DNA of 64,000 nucleotides from the NCBI RefSeq assembly GCF_019925205.1, contig NC_083562.1, positions 16,678,001 through 16,742,000 of the forward strand. Reading direction: 5' to 3'. Source of the DNA: Metopolophium dirhodum. Taxonomy: Eukaryota > Arthropoda > Insecta > Hemiptera > Aphididae. The translations under genes were made by a program, and so were the position numbers. Shown here one piece after another: positions 39,723 to 53,409 of the stretch (within the stretch, counting starts at the first letter, position 1; the number at the start of each line of letters is the position of its first letter). The notes beneath the pieces were generated by a model. It searched no databases, was not told the origin of the DNA, and worked only from the letters and a program-made list of their open reading frames with translations.

Positions 39723-41167
39723 TAATATATAGATGCAAGATAACTATGTTATTCAAGAAAATGGTTTGAGTGAAAATTAAAAACATATTTATCCACTATT
39801 GACTAAAGAGTATGGACGTTAGTCGTTACCATGTAAACCGTTTTAAGCCATTTTGGTGTTCGTAATGGTCTTGGGATTTCCTAAATTGGCTTTCATGCTT
39901 CTCCAGAGACGTCCTATCAAGCAATAAATCAACTTTGTTCATCGAAGAAAATAGTATTTTCATCGATGTGTTAGTTTTATAAAATCATTCACTGGTCACG
40001 ATTTTGGCCTTTAATAAGCAACATGACATCAATGTTTGAACCCAATGAAATTTATATGACAGCTTTTATCATCAAACTATAATAATAAAGTGGTTTTGAA
40101 ATGTTTACACCCATGTTCATTTTTATTAAATGATAAACGTCACAAGTAATAACGTACATATATAATGTATTTTATTAATAAGTCTGTATTATTAAATACT
40201 TGTATTTGTATAACAAATTTATAAATAAATTACAATATGATGTAATACTAGATGTATTACTTAATTATTTTTTAGTGCTAAATGACAGATATTTTTATTT
40301 TTACGTAAAATATTTTTAAAACTATATATCAATGAAAATATAATATGTAGGTATAATGAATAATGGTTACTGATTATGGAATATTACTCTTTAACTTAAT
40401 CTTTAATTTTATCAGAATACAAAATAGTGTCTATTACAATATAATTAATATATTTTTCTGATCAAAAATCAAATTGATTTTAAATTTAAAAAAATAAATA
40501 GAATTTGAGATGACTGATAAAACAAATAGATAAGACTAATACACATTAAGTATGTACATTTTTTTATGTTATTTAATTTAATTATATCGATCATAATATT
40601 ATCTGCTCCGCACGCGAGTACCTTAAGCATTGCTTGATCAGATGGATATCTGCAGTTGGTTCCAAATATAAAATATACAACTTGCATGAATGTCTGAAAA
40701 TGTTATAACTGTCATCTATACGTTAAACATAAGCTATTATCTATCATCTTCAACTTTTAAATATTAAAACAAAAATAAGGCAGCACAATCAACAATTTAC
40801 AGCCGTGCTGACTCTAAGAAATTGCACCCAATCAACTTGCTTTATAGTCATCAATTTGCATATAGTCCCCACCACAGATTTCTCTGACGGTAGTTTTATG
40901 AGTGTCAACGTAGACATATTATGTATTAGTTTACACTACACCTCGCTAACCTAGACACTAGCTAAGATATCAAATATTCCCGAAAATATGTGTTTCAACT
41001 ATTAGTAGATACTAGAGTTATATACAAGTAAAATAAGTTTTCTAATTAAAAATGTATTGGTAGAATCAAAGAAAACTAATCACTACAAAAACATTGGCGT
41101 TTTAAAATTTAAAACCTCATAACTATATTTATTTTTTACATTTTGATTGGTATACCATGTCATTAAA

Positions 41168-41226
41168 ACATCTGAAAATAAATAATGCATACCTTATAGG
41201 TACTTACCATTGTATAGATATGCAAT
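41168..41226 (+). repeat. Dispersed repeat ending 'acttaccattgtatagatatgca', copy 2
   Basis: Second copy of the block at 38944-38996, in the same orientation, with a few extra bases ('cttataggt') before the shared 23-base end. Confidence 0.45.
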
Positions 41227-41980
41227 TTTTTACGAATTATGGATTTTGACTATAATAAAATAAAATATTCAATAATTATAAATATTTAAAGATTAAGCGG
41301 TGCTTTGATTTCACTTATGGAATAAATAAATAATTAAACCTAGAATTTAAACTTTGTGAGATTATATAAAAAAAATTTCATTTTATGATTATATTTTTTA
41401 CAAACATAATAATTTATTAAAAACATAAAACTGCAATAATAATCTAACTATATTTTCATTATTATAATATTGTTCACTAATAATTTTAAATTGTCAAAAT
41501 TTTATTTAAAACAATACCATTAATATTTATACACACTTAAATAGTCAGATAAATGATTAAGGCAGTACCAAATAATTTAGAAAAATATGTTATCTTAATA
41601 ATTTGTAATTTAGGTATTCCTATGGTCTCATTTTCACATTATGATTATTTTTACAAAATTCAAATTAATGTAAATTTTACATAACAGTTTTTTGGTTATA
41701 TTCCAACAAAATGTAATTTGTCTTAAAATGTATTACATATAATATTTTGAACTTGTTGTTATAAAATTAACATTTTATATTATGTAGTAAATCAAACCCA
41801 ATTTACAATACTGCCTAATTTAACCGCTATATTAAATTGGTAATTTAACAATTATACTAAAAAGTATTTCATAATATTTATTAAATATAGGTTAGGTTAA
41901 ATTAATATTAATTTCATGTTAAATACATAATTATTTTATACAACTAAAAAAAAAAAAATGTTTAATTATTATCACCGATG

Positions 41981-41994
41981 TAGGTTAGGTTAGG
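41981..41994 (+). repeat. Short interstitial TTAGG run
   Basis: TAGGTTAGGTTAGG: almost three units of the arthropod telomeric repeat. It is too short to be distinguished from chance in this composition. A two-unit 'ggttaggtta' occurs at 41889. Confidence 0.3.
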
Positions 41995-44900
41995 TAATAT
42001 ACATTATCGTATATTAATATTATATTATTTACCTATCGTAATATGATTTTTTTATGATGCTTATTTATATTGAATGTATGATTTAAAATTGTATAACTCA
42101 TTACGCGTAATGACTTTGCATCTTGAAATCTATAATAAACAATAAAACAGTTTTGAATTTACTCACTTTTGTATTTGAATCTAAATAGAAATGAACACCA
42201 AAAAGATGTATTCACTACTGACAAATTATAGTCTCGCCAAAGGTTATAGCTATTAACATAATACGTAAATACGGTGTCGCTATTAGTTGGGTTTGCGATT
42301 AGGTAAAAACAAATTCCTCTAATAATAGTTATCAACCCTCAATTATATAATGATATTCTCTGCAATATTTGCTTAAAGGTTTAGAAGGGTGTCCATTGAC
42401 CAATACCTTTTTACTTTTGTTGCTAATGTTCTACATGTACGTTAGTAATCGTTGGGTTCTATCAGACATTTTTAATGTATATTATACCAAACAAAAACAG
42501 ACCCTTTGATAATTTAAAAAAAAAATGTAATTTTACACATTGATTGCAATACTTGTGCAAACCATCCTCACACACAAAGAAACGTATAGTTTCAAGTTTT
42601 ACTTTAATTTTTAATACTGTTTTTAAATTGTTTTATAAACTGTTAATACTTTTGATAACAACATTTTGTATTAAAACAATATTGATTAATTTTCCTTATC
42701 AATCAAATAATGTATTGTAAAAAGATTACTTTTTTATTTGTATAATATATAAGTACCTATGTAATTGCATTCATACTTGGGTATTGTATTTTTTTTTATC
42801 GGCATTTAATTTGTATACAAAAATATTTAAATTACCAAATACAAAATAATATAACTAAGATAAAAGTTTGAATTTTTTTAAATATACAATTACTTGCAAA
42901 ATATGAAATTGTATACTATCTAAGAAGAATGTGAACTAGTATTTGTATTAAAAGAAAATATAGCCCTTCAGTCGTTACTTATTTTTTGAGTAAAATGAAG
43001 TATATTATGTTGTTTTACAATATTATATTTTATTTATTTAAAGTCTTTTTTTAATAAATACGGGTTTCAAAAAGTTTCTATTTTCTCTATAGTTTCTCTG
43101 AGCATTAGGAACGATTATCGTCAACCGTTAAAAATATTTGAAAAATTTAAGCCCGCGTGGTTTTAACCAGGTTCCACCCAGAATAATCTTCAAAGTTAAT
43201 ATCTGAAATTCACAGCATACTGACATCACTACCTTGTGCTGAGGTGAATGAAACGTGATAGCCAGTCTCTTTTGATCCTATTCAGATTATTTAAGTCGTT
43301 TATTACAAGATAGTTGTTGTTGTTGGTTTTAATAATATAAAAATATTATTTTTAAATTTATTCTATTAGTTTTTAATTTTTACAAGTGGATTTATGTGGA
43401 GTTGTAGCATACACATTTTGAACATATCATAAGTTATTCTAATATTATAGAACACATTTGTCAATAACGAAAAAATAACTACCTACATGGATACTTTATT
43501 GTGAAACTTCATATTTTTTATTTTTAAATTTTTATTTGAAATACAACATCTATAAACTATTTAATTACATATTAATTGTATAATACTAATTAACATATTA
43601 TAGTTATTCTCTATAGTATTTTATGTATTACCAACGACATATTCCAGAAATATAATAAACATGAAACTAACATACATTTGTGAATATTGTGTTCCAATTA
43701 ATATACTATACGAGTCCGTATAAGTAATATATGTATATATAGTATTATGACTTCGTAAACAGTTGATTCCCTTAAGAAATGTAGAGTGATGTAGAGTAAA
43801 AAAAAAACATTGCGGGTAGGTACCCGGGGGTACCGGTATAACAAGTAAACATACCACATAGGTAGGTTACTGATATAAATTTGAATAGGTATATGAAGTT
43901 TTATTATTACTTTACACAATAATAAATGTAATACATTTATCATTGAAATAAGTTACATGAATTATATTAGAACATTTTTATTTTATGTTGTATATTGTTG
44001 AATGTACAACGCACGTGAAACTTACATGAAACTTGTAATATATAATGATAATAATGACCTACATTAGCCAATTTGAATATTATTGTTTTAATTCAAAATA
44101 CATTTGTTATTTATTCAATAACTTTTTTTTTATTGATACAAAACCAATTATATTTAAACAACGTAACTTACTTAAAATTTAAAGTGTAATAACTAATAAA
44201 TAATAATCTAGTACACATGCGCCACAAAATATAATAAATCTGTATTTTTTATATTTAATTTAATAACTCATCCTTCAGAAATCTTAAAGTGTTAAATCTA
44301 AAATAAATAGTTATTATCGCATTTTAAAATTTAAATTCTATTGTGTGATATAGGACATTACTGTAATACGTATTAATGTTATTTTATGTACCTATCAAGA
44401 AACACTTTTAAGATTTGTGCAAATTTATATAAAGAAAATAACTCACGGAGCACAACTATAATCCTAAAAATATTAATTCATAATAAACTTGAAAATATAA
44501 TAGTATGGTATGGGGAGACTAGCATTCCATTTCTTTATAGGTCTATGATTGAAACCCTAAGCAAATAATCCAAAAAATGTCCCACCCACTACCCTCCTAC
44601 TATATATGTATGCTGATTTAGATTTTTTGTTATAGAACGTCATCAATAACTTAACGCAAACAAAATACTTTCATACACACAATAGATATAAATTACGTGA
44701 TCTATATTATGTGAAATCTATGAACATAGATACATTCATCCACCTAAATTTAAATAAAAAAAAAAAAAAAAATTTCTAGGGCTAAGCAATTGCAATAGAT
44801 AAACGTCGTTCACCACGCCACTAAATGTAACATAACTTAGAACCTTCATTCGACCAGAGTAATAAAATAACTATGTAGACAAATATATAATGTGTTAAAC

Positions 44901-45574
44901 CAATATATCTAGTACATTTAATGTACTAATATTGTATTTTAATAGTTATAGTTATTATCTTATTTATATCTTATCTTCTATTACAATAAAGTATAAAGAC
45001 TATATTTTTAGGAAAAAATTAATATGGTTTTCAGGATTAACTATGAAAAACAGTTTAGTTAAAAGAACATAATAATTATTATATTTTATTTACATTTTCG
45101 CTATAAAGTAGTACATGTTCTTAAAATACAATAAACAATGTATCTATTACTTTTAGTTTATACGTCTTAGTATGTGAATTAATAAATTATAATCGATTTA
45201 GAAAAGTATACAAATCGTACAAAATATAAATGTTGTATAATAAGTTTGTGTGATCAATTAATTTGGTAAGATATTCGATTCATGAGTGAAGAAAATCGTT
45301 TATTGGTGAAGTCCAGAATAAGATACTTAAATATTATAATAATATTAATTTACCCACATATCACAAAATTAAAGTATTCAGACAAATATTACTTTTGATA
45401 CTTATTAAACAATTTGAAGTTTGTATTAAACGTATAAATAGTTAGTATAAATTTGTAATCATACAAAAAGTTAAATAGAACTAAAACTAAAGTTTTCATT
45501 TTTATCTACAAAATAAATACCTAACAAATTTTGATGACTCCACCCCGAGTTGAAGATGGAAGCAATTAAAAATT

Positions 45575-45638
45575 CCCCAAAGACAATAATGACGAAAATA
45601 AAAACCATTACATTCATTGCTCCTCTGAGAATCTAAAA
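45575..45638 (+). mobile_element. Foldback transposon family, solitary right end
   Basis: 'ccattacattcattgctcctctgagaatctaaaat' is the family right terminus (compare 60715-60744). The upstream part is too diverged to follow. Confidence 0.45.
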
Positions 45639-48600
45639 TACAATTTTTTTAATTGAAAATTTAAATCAAATGTTGTCTAGCAATGTACCCACTGAAAGTA
45701 ATGTACAGCGGGTTGATGTTGGTTTCAAAAAGTAAATTGAAAACAAATAAAAATGTTGATTACCTTACCCTACCTTTCCCCCACACTACCATCATACAAA
45801 CATTTTTCCTGGCTACAACCTTGACTGAAACAGAATATGCATTTTAAAAATGTAATATTTTAGGTTTAATTAACAATAGTCACTAAATGTAAGAAATACT
45901 TGAATAGTTAAACGACAAATAATATATAATTATAATAATTAATTTCCAATTAGAGAGCACAACTTCACTCTAACTTAAGTTTGTTTACCTACTCTATATT
46001 GTACATACCCACAAGGTAAAATAAATAACTTGACAATAGAAAATATCATTCTGGTTATGGTCTGTATGACTGTATATAATACAATTTATGTTTGTCATAG
46101 AAAAAAGCTTAATATTGTATCGCATGCTATAGACTTGTGACGACTAAATCTATTATAAAACTATACTTACTACCAACGTTATCTGTTAACATTATTGTTA
46201 TTAATCTTTAATTGAAATGTGGTTTTTTCATAAATATATTTCGTGTACGTATTAATGGGTACCATAATTCAAAAGTTATATTTACTCACGTGCTGCATTC
46301 AGAATATTTTGCAACTTTCCGTGTGCGTTGTGAGTGTATTCAAGCATATTAACTATGCATATTGCTCTTAATTAGTATTTTTATTATGGAGTGGGGAATT
46401 TGAATTTTTAAGTATTAGTTACCTACAGTATATTACCAATAAATCTAAAATCGGTCAATATTCAACGGTTAAGAATGAAGTAAACTATAATATTTAGCTA
46501 GTGTTTAAGATGTATATGCGGTATACTATTTGAAACTTAATATGATATTAGTATAACACATATTTTATAAGTAAGAATACTATAACACTAACGGTTATAG
46601 TATTACTTAAGTTTGTCAAAAGTCTAAATTTATAGTTACGTGGTAAATATTGAAACTAAATATCTGATCAAAATATTTAGAATACTCGTAAGTGGATGTT
46701 TAAATGAATATTATCTATAAGCTATTTATTTCCTCAGTCCCCATTATTAAAGTACTTAATGCCTTCTTTAATAAATTCCACTGGTTCCTTTGTTTATTTT
46801 TTTACCTTTTTCTCTTATCTCCCATTAATAATTCATGTAAATTATTTACATTGTGCTTAATATTTAATTGACTATCGTAATAAATAGTATATCTGTTGAT
46901 ATTACAATAAAAAAAAAAAAAAAACAATTAATTGAACATCGTAATATTATTTTGCATATTTTTCAATATTACTTTTGGAGTGATATGAATATATTATTAC
47001 ATTTTCATAAGTGATATATTTACTAATAAGTACAATTTTAAATCCATCCCTACCTATTTTATTGCATTTGTAACCCTTAAAAACGTGTTAAAAAATGTTA
47101 TTCTATCAAAAAAACATCCAATGATTGTTATAGAAGTACATCAAGTTTAACAGATTTAACTGAAATAAAACCATACCTGGGTTACTTGAAATACGGTAAC
47201 AACAAATGTTAAATATAAGTATGTAACAAATAGGGGTACAAGTTTATAAATTCCTAACTACTTACTACAACTGTGTATATTAAGATGGAAAATGAAGGGG
47301 TTGTAATTATGTTGTAAGCACATTACTTTTAAGACAACAATAATTAGATGTTGTGAATATGAAGTAAAAAGATAAATTAAGTTAATATGTTTTGAATGTT
47401 GTAAGATCATTTTTTTTCCTGAAAAACAAAGACAATATTTTATATGAATTTCAATTTTGTATTTTAAACTCAAAGAGGTTACACAATATTTAAAAAAAAA
47501 AAATTAAAATTCCAGACATTAAAAAACTCTAAAAGTTTCATACAGTGCCATCCTAATGGCATTTTAGATATAACAGAAGTTTAAAAAAGAAAAATATTTC
47601 CCTTTGATTATATTATTATGTGTACTGTTGTCACTTTTTCAGATAAAAAAAACTCCTTTAAAAGTTACATAAAGATCATTGGTATAATTACTTTTTCAAA
47701 AAAATATATTTTTAGGTTTTTTTTATTTGAATATAATATTACATAATAATATAATTTAATACATTTTACTTTTACCAGTATACAATTTTGAAACTATTGA
47801 TTCATTATTTCTATTTATTATTATTACTATTATAATTATACTATTATATCACCGTGTATGGTGCTTATGACAAGTGTTAACACGTAATTTATTACACATT
47901 TTTTTTATATAAAATATAATTCATACTTCAAAAGGACCTTTATTACTCATTATTATAACAGATATTACTAAGTCCAATACAAAACTTTGTTTGAAATTCG
48001 ATTGTATTTCTTGAACATTACGTTTATAATAATGAATTAAAGAACTATAATAGTAAACTGATAGGTAAGCGATAGACGAATTTCCAACTATATCACTCCT
48101 AGAAAGTCTCACCATCGACCAACATACACCTACGTGGATATTTTTACACTTTTAGTTAAACATTAATTTCTTAGGATCATACGAAGGAGGAAGGATTTTT
48201 TCATTTTAATATATATATGACGAGAGTAAAATCTGACCGTTACACAAGTTTTCTGCAGGTAACTGCGAGTTTTATGGTAATTAAAATCTTCTAGGATACA
48301 TCGAGTGAGTGTATTTATTTTATATGTTTAAGTTTCAGCTATGAACTCGCAATGGCACGCATGAATACGCGTTCAGTAACTGATAAAAAAAAAGTCAGAC
48401 GGAGTCCGATTAAGGGCACTAATCTCGCTACTCTCGTCTTAGTGCGTCCGAGCAGGATTGTAGAAAGTTGAAATATTTAATATGAAAGCAACAAGAAATC
48501 ATGGTATATGAAAAATTATTGTGAGCCATGCGTCTCTGTTATAACGGTACTGGCTTAAATGTATTAATTTCTTCAACACTTCACTGTTATTTCTCGATAT

Positions 48601-48886
48601 ACGCTTAGGGTACTAAACCGTCATCAAAACATAAACGTTTCAAAGTACCGACCATACTCGATTTCTGACCCTCATAATTTCGGATTTGTAAGGGATGTTT
48701 ATCGCCTGTTTATTTCGCCCGTTAGGATCGAAAAATTGTTTAAAACAGTAGAGGAAAATTCAAAATTTATAATAATAATAACAATAATAAATATATTATA
48801 TAACAATTGTAAAACCAGTACAGATACGATATATGTGGATAACTAACATCTAAAAAACATGTAAAAAAAAAAAACCCGAAACTGAC

Positions 48887-49108
48887 CTGTCCACGATTGA
48901 GGAACCCGTGTTTCCTGGCCACCCTGTCCGCCTGCTGTCCGTGGTCGCCACCAACGCTGGCCACTCGGACGGCGAACTGGTTGGTGTAATGCGCGGCCGC
49001 GTCGATGTCGGCGGTGACGGCGGCAAGCCACACCGGAAGCAACAGCAGCATGACGGCCGTCGGACCGACCGGATCAAGACGATAGTGGCGATGGGCGTTC
49101 GACGCCAT
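48887..49108 (-). CDS. Furin-like proprotein convertase, coding exon 1 (signal segment and start of prodomain)
   Basis: First coding exon, 74 codons, residues 1-74. The ATG at 49108 sits in a good context (acaacgATGG). Residues 18-33 are a hydrophobic run (AVMLLLLPVWLAAVTA) typical of a signal peptide; a second Met at residue 20 is an alternative start. Residues 41-74 match the start of the furin prodomain: YTNQFAVRV, then ADRVARKHGFLNRGQ, close to the 'YTN.WAVRI ... VARKHGFLN.GQ' pattern of animal furins. The reading breaks into non-homologous sequence after Gln74, exactly at a GGACAG|GTCAGT donor (gt at 48885-48886). Furins are subtilisin-family, Ca-dependent endoproteases of the trans-Golgi/secretory route that cut precursors after basic motifs. 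The exon is far more GC-rich than exons 2 and 3 and lies in a CpG-rich island. Fur1-type is my lean, from the QWYL start of the catalytic domain, but the paralogue is not settled. Confidence 0.9.
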
Positions 49109-49224
49109 CGTTGTGGCGTGTGCTACTGGTGGCGGTGGTGGTCGCGCGCGCGTCTGTTGTCGTCGTGCCGGCGGCGAGTCGTCGTCGTCGCGGGGGTGCG
49201 CGCGTCCTATGGCCAGCGGGTGTA

Positions 49225-49233
49225 ACTATATAC
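49225..49233 (-). promoter_or_regulatory. Possible TATA-like element upstream of furin exon 1
   Basis: On the minus strand the sequence reads GTATATAGT, about 115 bases upstream of the ATG. It is the only TATA-like word in the GC-rich upstream block. If used, transcription would start near 49200 and leave a 5' UTR of about 90 bases. No matching initiator was convincingly seen. Confidence 0.25.
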
Positions 49234-51423
49234 GCCGCCGCCGCTACCTATCAAACATTCATATCCGGTCTGATCCACATCACACATCACACACACGCAC
49301 ATACACACCCTCAACACGTCTTCGCCAACCACCCACAGCCAAAGATCGGGGGGAAGGGATGCAATTGGTTAGCAAAAAAAAAAAAAAAATTATAACAAAG
49401 AAGTGCGCAAAGTGGGCGACCGGGCGAGCAAAAGTTTACGGGACGAACATTGCAACGGATGTGATGCGCGAAGAGGAAATAGAAAAACGGTTAGGTGCAC
49501 ATATTATATTATATAGACCTACGACTTACGATAAAGTACGACTGTAGCGTTGTAGTCGTTGTAATAGTAATATGACAAATGCAATGTTCCCGATCGTCCC
49601 ACACCCTCCACCGACCCGATTTCCACGATATTGCATTATGCAAAACGAAAATGTCGAACGATTTATACTCGAGCTCCACGTCGCTACGACTCCTATATTA
49701 TACTATATGCGTTGGAATCGAGTTTTGAAAAAAAAAAATTACTCCGAGAATAGTTGAGTTTATACCTACTTCCGACTCTTGTCTCGATGCTTATAACAAT
49801 ATAATATATTGTCATTGTGTCCAAGTTTAGTGCCATCTCATCCTCCCTATACTTATTAGAACTTGAAATAATTGATCGTCCATCTTTCTATAATTTTAAA
49901 CTTTGTTGCACAATCGTGAAAAGTGAACATTAAAAGCGTAGTATTTATTATTGTAATTGCACATATTTTACCGTTTAGAAAAAACAAAGAATGTAGTAAA
50001 ACAAAAATTAAATCTTATTATCTTCATTTCGTGAAATAAATACAAATTTTAAAACAGAATAATGTTGTTGTTGCCGTTTTTTAAACAATATTTAAAAATT
50101 AACTAACCCAAGCTGTTACGTTATACTATTTTTTGCCAACCAAAGGCTCAACTGTTACAGACATTTTGCTATAAGTATAGAAGTATAGCGGTGACGATCA
50201 AACAATACAATTATGACGTGCATGGTATACGAAGCTAAAATGGGTACTTTGCCAACGTCTAAACAGTAAATGCTTACATCTAACGACGTATCTGCGGGTT
50301 GTTCAAACAATATTGTTACGCCAGGGTAAAAATATATAATGGTATGAAATAATTTCACCACGCAGACACCACGAACAATGTAATATAGCATAATACTATA
50401 ATGTATTGCATCCGTATTTGTTATGTCGATGTGAAAAAAAAAATTCAGGAAATATCGATTGACAATCGGATAAAAACCGTGTGAGTGATAATTCTTTATC
50501 TTTTTCCTTGAAAATTTAATGATTGACATAATCGCTTTAATAACTACTTACTTATTTATAATTTGGGACCCATCGGTATAGGTGATATGTATTAAATCTC
50601 CTGTTGGAAATGTTAATTTCTTATTCAATAGTATAAATTAAAATGCTAATACCTATATGTAATTCAAATTGATCATTAAACAGTGCTCATCCAAGCATTA
50701 AATTATTACAACAGATATAACGGATTTCCGCGATTTACTTTCATGAGGTTATTAAAAATTAAGCGATAAATTAGTTTTATGGTGTACAATACTACAAAAC
50801 CAATACCTATTACTGTCTTAAGCATTTTGGTTTTATTATTTATTATACTACAAATGTATTACCTATACACTATTATCATTTATAATTTATAATTTACTGA
50901 TCCTATATTATTAAACATATGATTATGTACTATGCAGAAACCTTTAATTATTATTTTAAACATTCAACGCATTAGTATAAGCTAAAGCTAAACTGTCTGA
51001 ATTTATCCCAAACATTTAACACCATTTGAAAGTTGTATTAAGATGTTTTTATAAAACAATGAAAAATGTTGTGACGGTGTGATCCACCATGTACAGTATT
51101 TATGTTTTATTATTATATGTACATTGTACATATTATACTACCTACGTATAATATAAATTATATATCCCAAACTTGTGTATCTTACAATTATTTTTAGTAT
51201 ATTATCGTGGAGTCTCGTCGCATATATTATATAACTGTTTTTGATTACTTTACACAGTTTATAATAATAATCTTTCAGTCTGCTAAAGTTCAACATAATA
51301 TACGTGTGCCGAAGTAGTCTTGTTTCACCGCTTGCCATGTGTATCGCTACCACTAAGTCATCGATAAAGTAATATATTTTATACAAACATTTTATTTCAA
51401 TATACGTCCAATTTTACCCTGCA

Positions 51424-51471
51424 TTTTTTTTTGGGGGGGGGGCTTTAGAGGGCTTAGCCCCCCCAAAAAAA
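51424..51471. repeat. Perfect homopolymer hairpin T9-G7 / C7-A9
   Basis: Nine T and ten G are followed by a short loop (ctttagagggcttag), then seven C and nine A, giving a 16-bp uninterrupted stem. Flanking 'gttagcccccacccc' and 'ggatttccgcctatg' words suggest it is the tip of an insect repeat element. As an RNA it would be a strong hairpin. Confidence 0.6.
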
Positions 51472-53409
51472 AAGTCCATCAAGCCTCCTCCTTTTTAGTT
51501 TAGCGGAGGGCTCACATTGATGTTAATAATGTTAGCCCCCACCCCATGAAATTGTAATGGATTTCCGCCTATGTCCGGTGTAACTATGTGTATAATCTAA
51601 TAATTATTAATAAAAAAATCCTTTTGGTTACTGGTTACGACGTACCAGAGATAGACAACGTTTTATAGCTATTATATACCAACAAGTAACAATATAAAGC
51701 ATGTCATTTACGCACTTATAATGACTGTTAAATAATTCAGAAACAATCAGTAATATACAGTATAGATACGCAGGGTGGAAGCTGGAATGGAGTTTAATCC
51801 CTCTCCCTACCACCAGAATAAAAAAAAAAATACGATTACAATTGGTTTTAAATAGAGGTACGATAGTATTATAAATATAACGAGCAAAGGAATAGAAAAT
51901 AAAGAAATTATCTATATATTGCAAGTATGCAGTGTTATTTACATTGTTGATGATATCACAATATCACATTGTATGTCATATCGCATTTTACCGTGTATCA
52001 ATGGACTATAAAAAATACAAATTTTACTCAATTTTAAGAGACATAATAGCATAATAATATTAAGTATATAATACCCCGTGATTACATATAATTAAGTACT
52101 TTTTCAGTCATCTATTAGTTACACTGAAAATGAATAAATTCATAATACGGGTAGGTAATTATAATTTAAAGTAACTTTATAACTAGCATACGATTCAGTA
52201 ATATTAGTTCTTGGTATAAAAATATCAATAATTTATTGAAATATTGGTTTCTATGCATTTACATATTTGTATTAATCATGTTAAAAAAACGACTACTTTA
52301 TACCTACCTATGTAAAATGAACATTTAAATCTAAACTTAAAGTACTAAGTAGGTAAATGGGCAAAATTTGATACCTATTGAATATATTTGCATGTTTGGA
52401 AAATTTTCAATATTATTATTTATTAGGTTCCTATGTATATTTTTTAATTTTTTAAAAAATACAATAGACACAGAGCTATATTGTTATGTTTTTTTGTGCA
52501 CAATTTAATAGTAGATATTATCTTCACTCATCACTCATCAGGTTATGAAAATATCTGGGAATTATTTTTAACAGAAATTCAATCTAATTTACGTTTGAGT
52601 GAATATTGAAACATACAATACAGAATATGCAATGCAATTTATAATATATAATATATATATGCCACACATAATATAATCAATCATCAATGTTATTAGGTAT
52701 TTAGTACAAAAACAAAATTTAAATTGTTGAATTGATTGTATTTATTTACTTGTACCTACACCTAAGTATTTAATTCAAATGTATATTTATTTTTTGAATA
52801 TTTTAGTGGTACCAATCAAAGTTATGCACAAGTCAGTGCTATACATTTTATACTTTTCATTTAAATCATGTAATTATGAAAAAACAATATGACTATTTAA
52901 AAACGTAAAGAAATATATTAGTACTGCATTAATGATGCTAAATAAATAAATGTCCTTTTTTATTTTTATTAGAAACATAACAAAGTAAAATATCTCTAAG
53001 AAATTAGGTAACAATTATAAATCAACCAACATGGTAATTTTAGTACCTACTAGACTTATCTACCTTAGTTAATTTATTTTATGATGGTTAGATAACATTA
53101 CATTGTAAGACACAAAAATCTTATGTAAAGAGCGATTTGTATTTATTGTAAATGACATTCCCGACATAAAATTAACATAATTTATATTTATAATTAATAC
53201 TTCTAAGTAACAGTAATAATAATAATAGTAACAACTACAAATATTACCGTAATTTATTCAAATAAAATGTAACTATTTATAGGCATAAAATAAGCTTGAA
53301 ATTATATTATCTATTGTTCATACTGTGTTAAAATACGATATAATATTTTGTGAATTTTACCAAAAGCTAGTAAAAAGCGGTCTTATTGAAGCACTAAATT
53401 TCCAAAATA

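Larger units (their letters stand above)
29177..48886 (-). other. Furin-like gene, intron 1 (about 19.7 kb)
   Basis: Bounded by the exon 1 donor (GTCAGT) and the exon 2 acceptor (TTACAG). It interrupts the prodomain right after ...FLNRGQ. The content is AT-rich noncoding DNA: foldback-transposon fragments (31250-31922, 39069-39126, 45575-45638), a SINE (33941-34238), small dispersed repeats, and short A/T and G runs. No nested gene could be supported. The minus-strand frame at 47921-48115 resembles nothing I know. Confidence 0.8.
48887..49360 (-). promoter_or_regulatory. GC/CpG-rich island at the 5' end of the furin-like gene
   Basis: About 470 bases that are strikingly GC-rich and CpG-dense in an otherwise AT-rich window. 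They cover coding exon 1 and roughly 250 bases upstream on the minus strand. The upstream part has GC-rich CGN-type runs (49140-49250) and a CA-rich stretch near 49276-49318. Composition and position next to an initiator ATG suggest promoter plus 5' UTR. The transcription start cannot be fixed from sequence alone, and a further 5' noncoding exon is possible. Confidence 0.55.

Noticed and set aside
47921..48115. 64-codon minus frame close to furin exon 1
   Set aside because: Considered as an extra exon, but it lacks convertase features, and exon 1 joins exon 2 directly in the conserved sequence.
48908..49547. Open frames on the plus strand and in other minus frames around furin exon 1
   Set aside because: Shadows caused by the GC-rich, stop-poor composition. 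Only the frame starting at 49108 has the convertase pattern and ends at a donor.
50155..50529. Longest minus-strand frame outside exon 1 and the minisatellite (124 codons)
   Set aside because: Composition as expected by chance, no recognisable domain, no clear splice sites or promoter.
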